A DNA stretch of 7,514 nucleotides from Acidobacteriota bacterium. GTDB taxonomy: Bacteria; Acidobacteriota; Terriglobia; Terriglobales; Acidobacteriaceae. The notes under the pieces were generated by a model. It did no database searches. It saw nothing but the letters and a program-made list of their open reading frames with translations, and was not told where the DNA came from. The stretch covers positions 1-7,514 of the forward strand of contig JAJYBT010000102.1 of assembly GCA_021778875.1 (NCBI GenBank), read 5' to 3'. Below, in pieces: positions 5,914 through 7,514 of the stretch. The translations under genes were made by a program, and so were the position numbers. Every line of letters begins with the position of its first letter. The first letter of the stretch is position 1.

Positions 5914-6368
5914 GCCGCATTCTCATCTTCTGAACGTACCCAGCGCAGAAATGCTTCGCCGCCTCCGAATTCCTCTAGCTCCTCCTTCATGATTCCGCGT
6001 AGCTTTCCGGCCAGGCGCGTGGAGCGGGCCGCCGGATCTTCCGCTACGGGCTCCGGCTTCCGGCCTTCCATGCTGCTCGCTGTGGCGCCTTGCTTTGCCA
6101 CGCGATAGCGGACAACAACAGTGGGACTCATCCTGGACGGCGGCCCCTCCACCTCTTCAATTTCAAGCCCATTCTCGCGGAGAAATTTTGCCGTCTGCAA
6201 AGCGCTGCAGACCTGAGGCGTGTGGCCGCCGGGAAAACCCTGAGCTTGCAAATCCCCCAGCAAATCCCTCACGCGAATCGAGAATTGTTCCTTGCCCGCA
6301 TGCAGTGCAGGGTTGACGTACTTGGCTTGCGCCAATGCACGAATCTTGTCGCTTAATCCGAGACTCAT
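5910..6368 (-). CDS. Putative non-canonical antitoxin partner of the PIN toxin
   Basis: A 152-residue protein immediately upstream of, and overlapping by 4 bases, the VapC-type gene; position and order suggest it is the antitoxin. It lacks an obvious AbrB, ribbon-helix-helix, Phd/YefM or XRE signature. Residues 1-91 look like a compact mixed alpha/beta domain (KYVNPA near 16-21; PQVCSALQTAKFLRENGL about 51-68; EVEGPPSR, then VVVRYRV). Residues 92-115 are a Pro/Glu/Ala-rich linker. Residues 116-152 form a charged helix ending in acidic residues that could wrap the toxin. I cannot assign it to a named family. The ATG at 6368 has a perfect AGGAGG 7 nt upstream, and the TATAAT promoter and palindrome lie just before it. 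The antitoxin role is inferred from layout only. Confidence 0.75.
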   Translation of the reverse strand: MSLGLSDKIRALAQAKYVNPALHAGKEQFSIRVRDLLGDLQAQGFPGGHTPQVCSALQTAKFLRENGLEIEEVEGPPSRMSPTVVVRYRVAKQGATASSMEGRKPEPVAEDPAARSTRLAGKLRGIMKEELEEFGGGEAFLRWVRSEDENAA

Positions 6369-6421
6369 CGAACTGCCTCCTATGCCTTTAATCTTCCGCT
6401 CCGGCTAGAACAACTTGGTAG

Positions 6422-6450
6422 ATTATAGCAAGAATATTTCTTCTCTTTAA
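6422..6450 (-). promoter_or_regulatory. Promoter of the PIN toxin-antitoxin-like operon
   Basis: On the minus strand a perfect -10 TATAAT (6422-6427) is preceded at 17 bases by TTAAAG (6445-6450, 3 of 6 match to TTGACA). The expected transcript start is near 6415, giving a leader of about 45 bases that contains the AGGAGG of the upstream gene. The weak -35 and the overlapping palindrome fit a repressible promoter. Confidence 0.65.
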
Positions 6451-6457
6451 ATATTCT
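6431..6457. promoter_or_regulatory. 9-bp perfect inverted repeat, likely operator
   Basis: AGAATATTT (6431-6439) and its exact complement AAATATTCT (6449-6457) flank nine bases and overlap the -35 and spacer of the toxin-antitoxin promoter. Half-site centres are 18 bp apart, close to two helical turns, as expected for a dimeric repressor. TATTCTA is repeated directly at 6452-6458 and 6461-6467. Toxin-antitoxin operons are commonly autorepressed at such sites; the binding protein here is inferred to be the 152-residue partner. Confidence 0.6.
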
Positions 6458-6493
6458 ATGTATTCTAATCTGTCTTTCTTTTCGTATGCGATG

Positions 6494-6522
6494 ATGACCA
6501 CCCCGCTGCAACGGTGTATTCT
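6494..6522 (+). promoter_or_regulatory. Candidate cdsA promoter giving a leaderless transcript
   Basis: ATGACC (6494-6499, 4 of 6 match) is separated by 17 bases from TATTCT (6517-6522, 4 of 6 match). The -10 ends only 9 bases before the cdsA ATG, so transcription would start at or next to the start codon. This would explain the missing Shine-Dalgarno sequence. Both boxes are imperfect. Confidence 0.35.
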
Positions 6523-6531
6523 CTTCCCTGA

Positions 6532-7350
6532 ATGAAACGAGTTGTTACAGCCCTCATTCTGGCCCCAATCGTGCTGGCCCTGGTCTTTTTAGGGCCAAAG
6601 TGGCTCATCGCATTGGCGATTGCACTCGTGGCCGTGCTGGCAGCGTGGGAGTTCATGGGCCTGGCAGAGCGGTGCGCGGCCCATCCGCCACGCATTGCGG
6701 TCGTGGTCGCCATCGTGCTGCTCTTCTGGGGCAATTTTCAGTGGCCCGACCAGACGGCATGGATCTTCGGCCTGCTAAGCATCGGCCTCCTTGTCTATTG
6801 CACCTTTCTATCGCCGCTGGAGCGCATGCTCGCCGACGCGGCTTCATCGATCTTTTGCCTTTTTTATGTTGGGCTTACGCTTCTGGCCCTGCCCATGCTG
6901 CGCGAACAGGCCAACGGGCCCGCGCTGGTGGTTTTTCTGCTCTGCGTCGTCTGGGCCGGCGACATCGCGGCCATGTACGTGGGGCGCGTGTGGGGCAGGC
7001 GCAAGCTGGCTCCGCATCTCAGCCCCAACAAGACGTGGGAGGGCGCCATCGGCTCAGTTGTCGGCAGCCTGCTCGTCACAGGGCTCCTGCTGTGGCTGGG
7101 CGCTCAGCTTTCCCAGTGGAACTACGCCAAGCTCTCGTTCTCCGACGAGGTCTGGTGGAACTGGCTGATCCTTGCCGCAGTGGTCAACGTCGCCGCGCAG
7201 GTGGGCGATCTGGCCGAGTCGGCGCTGAAGCGCTCAGCCGGCGTCAAGGACTCAGGCACGCTGCTGCCCGGCCACGGAGGCGTCCTGGACCGCATCGACG
7301 CGCTGCTGCTGGCCGCTCCGCTGCTGTGGTACGCTCAGGTTATACGCTAG
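6532..7350 (+). CDS. cdsA: Phosphatidate cytidylyltransferase (CDP-diacylglycerol synthase)
   Basis: Integral membrane enzyme that makes CDP-diacylglycerol from phosphatidate and CTP, the branch point for all major phospholipids. The 272 residues match the family's length, with about seven to eight hydrophobic helices beginning at residue 4. The conserved SPNKTWEG lies at 164-171. The full family signature lies at 230-256: Ser230, Lys233-Arg234, Lys239-Asp240, Pro246, His248-Gly249-Gly250, Asp253-Arg254 and Asp256. The ATG at 6532 starts the usual MKRV-hydrophobic N-terminus but has no recognisable ribosome site (CTTCCCTGA precedes it). It follows uppS in the same direction, with the antisense toxin-antitoxin pair between, and dxr follows after 70 bases. 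Confidence 0.94.
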   Translation: MKRVVTALILAPIVLALVFLGPKWLIALAIALVAVLAAWEFMGLAERCAAHPPRIAVVVAIVLLFWGNFQWPDQTAWIFGLLSIGLLVYCTFLSPLERMLADAASSIFCLFYVGLTLLALPMLREQANGPALVVFLLCVVWAGDIAAMYVGRVWGRRKLAPHLSPNKTWEGAIGSVVGSLLVTGLLLWLGAQLSQWNYAKLSFSDEVWWNWLILAAVVNVAAQVGDLAESALKRSAGVKDSGTLLPGHGGVLDRIDALLLAAPLLWYAQVIR

Positions 7351-7369
7351 CTCCTTCCAACGGCTTGTT

Positions 7370-7375
7370 TACAAT
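7370..7375 (+). promoter_or_regulatory. Possible -10 element upstream of dxr
   Basis: TACAAT (5 of 6 match to TATAAT) lies 45 bases before the dxr start, in the cdsA-dxr gap. No -35-like hexamer is seen at 16-18 bases, so this may be a weak internal promoter or chance. Confidence 0.25.
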
Positions 7376-7420
7376 GCCTTTAGCAGGGGTTCAGGCCGGA
7401 CCCCGGAATTTGCGGATACT

Positions 7421-7514
7421 TTGAAGCGACTCGCCATCCTCGGCTCCACGGGCTCCATCGGGCAGAGCACCCTGTCCATCGTCGAGCAGTTCCCTGAGCG
7501 TTACAGCGTTGCCT
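7421..7514 (+). CDS. dxr: 1-deoxy-D-xylulose 5-phosphate reductoisomerase, N-terminal fragment
   Basis: The first 31 codons of DXP reductoisomerase, the NADPH-dependent enzyme that makes 2-C-methyl-D-erythritol 4-phosphate in the non-mevalonate isoprenoid pathway. The translation begins MKRLAILGSTGSIGQSTLSI, which includes the highly conserved NADPH-binding GSTGSIG loop (residues 8-14) right after the first strand, as in the family. The start is TTG at 7421; no in-frame ATG or GTG lies nearby at a suitable place, and the upstream ribosome site is weak. The gene is cut by the window end. Its place after cdsA, downstream of uppS, is a common bacterial arrangement that supports the call. Confidence 0.9.
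   Translation, partial: MKRLAILGSTGSIGQSTLSIVEQFPERYSVA

Noticed and set aside
6600..7424. A second plus-strand frame overlapping cdsA.
   Set aside because: It is an Arg/Ala/Gly-rich frame-shifted shadow of cdsA without membrane or domain features.
1..7514. CRISPR arrays, tRNA or rRNA genes, insertion sequences.
   Set aside because: No regularly spaced repeats, tRNA-like or rRNA-like sequence, or transposase coding was seen on either strand.

Overview
The window looks like a chromosomal segment of a GC-rich Gram-negative-type bacterium, most probably an acidobacterium of the Terriglobia group. This is an inference from three things: the order of a zinc-ribbon/XRE regulator, uppS, cdsA and dxr; the sequence style of the uppS, enoyl-CoA hydratase and CPBP products; and the GC-rich codon use. 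No rRNA or tRNA is present to confirm it.

Left part (1-3618). A CPBP-type membrane protease gene on the minus strand is cut by an in-frame TGA at 30-32, although recognisable coding sequence continues past it to the window edge. It is divergent from a DHH/DHHA1 phosphoesterase gene on the plus strand. The DHH gene converges on a minus-strand pair: an HD-domain hydrolase gene and, 100 bases downstream of it, an enoyl-CoA hydratase/isomerase gene.

Middle (3619-5448). The HD gene is divergent from a small regulator that joins a four-cysteine zinc ribbon to an XRE helix-turn-helix. A 272-base stretch without a convincing gene follows. It contains a long imperfect hairpin (4459-4504) and two smaller ones. 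Then comes uppS (undecaprenyl diphosphate synthase), probably starting at a TTG.

Right part (5449-7514). A two-gene minus-strand toxin-antitoxin-like module, a PIN-domain VapC-type RNase and an unusual 152-residue partner, lies between uppS and cdsA in the opposite orientation. Its promoter region is AT-rich, has a perfect TATAAT, and carries a 9-bp perfect inverted repeat that is a likely autoregulatory operator. cdsA (CDP-diacylglycerol synthase) follows with no visible Shine-Dalgarno sequence. The first 31 codons of dxr (MEP pathway) end the window.

Functional picture: dxr feeds isoprenoid precursors, UppS turns them into the C55 lipid carrier for peptidoglycan, and CdsA makes the CDP-diacylglycerol used for phospholipids. 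This is a common bacterial envelope-lipid cluster, here apparently interrupted by an acquired toxin-antitoxin module. Several genes (CPBP, DHH, uppS, dxr) seem to start at TTG.
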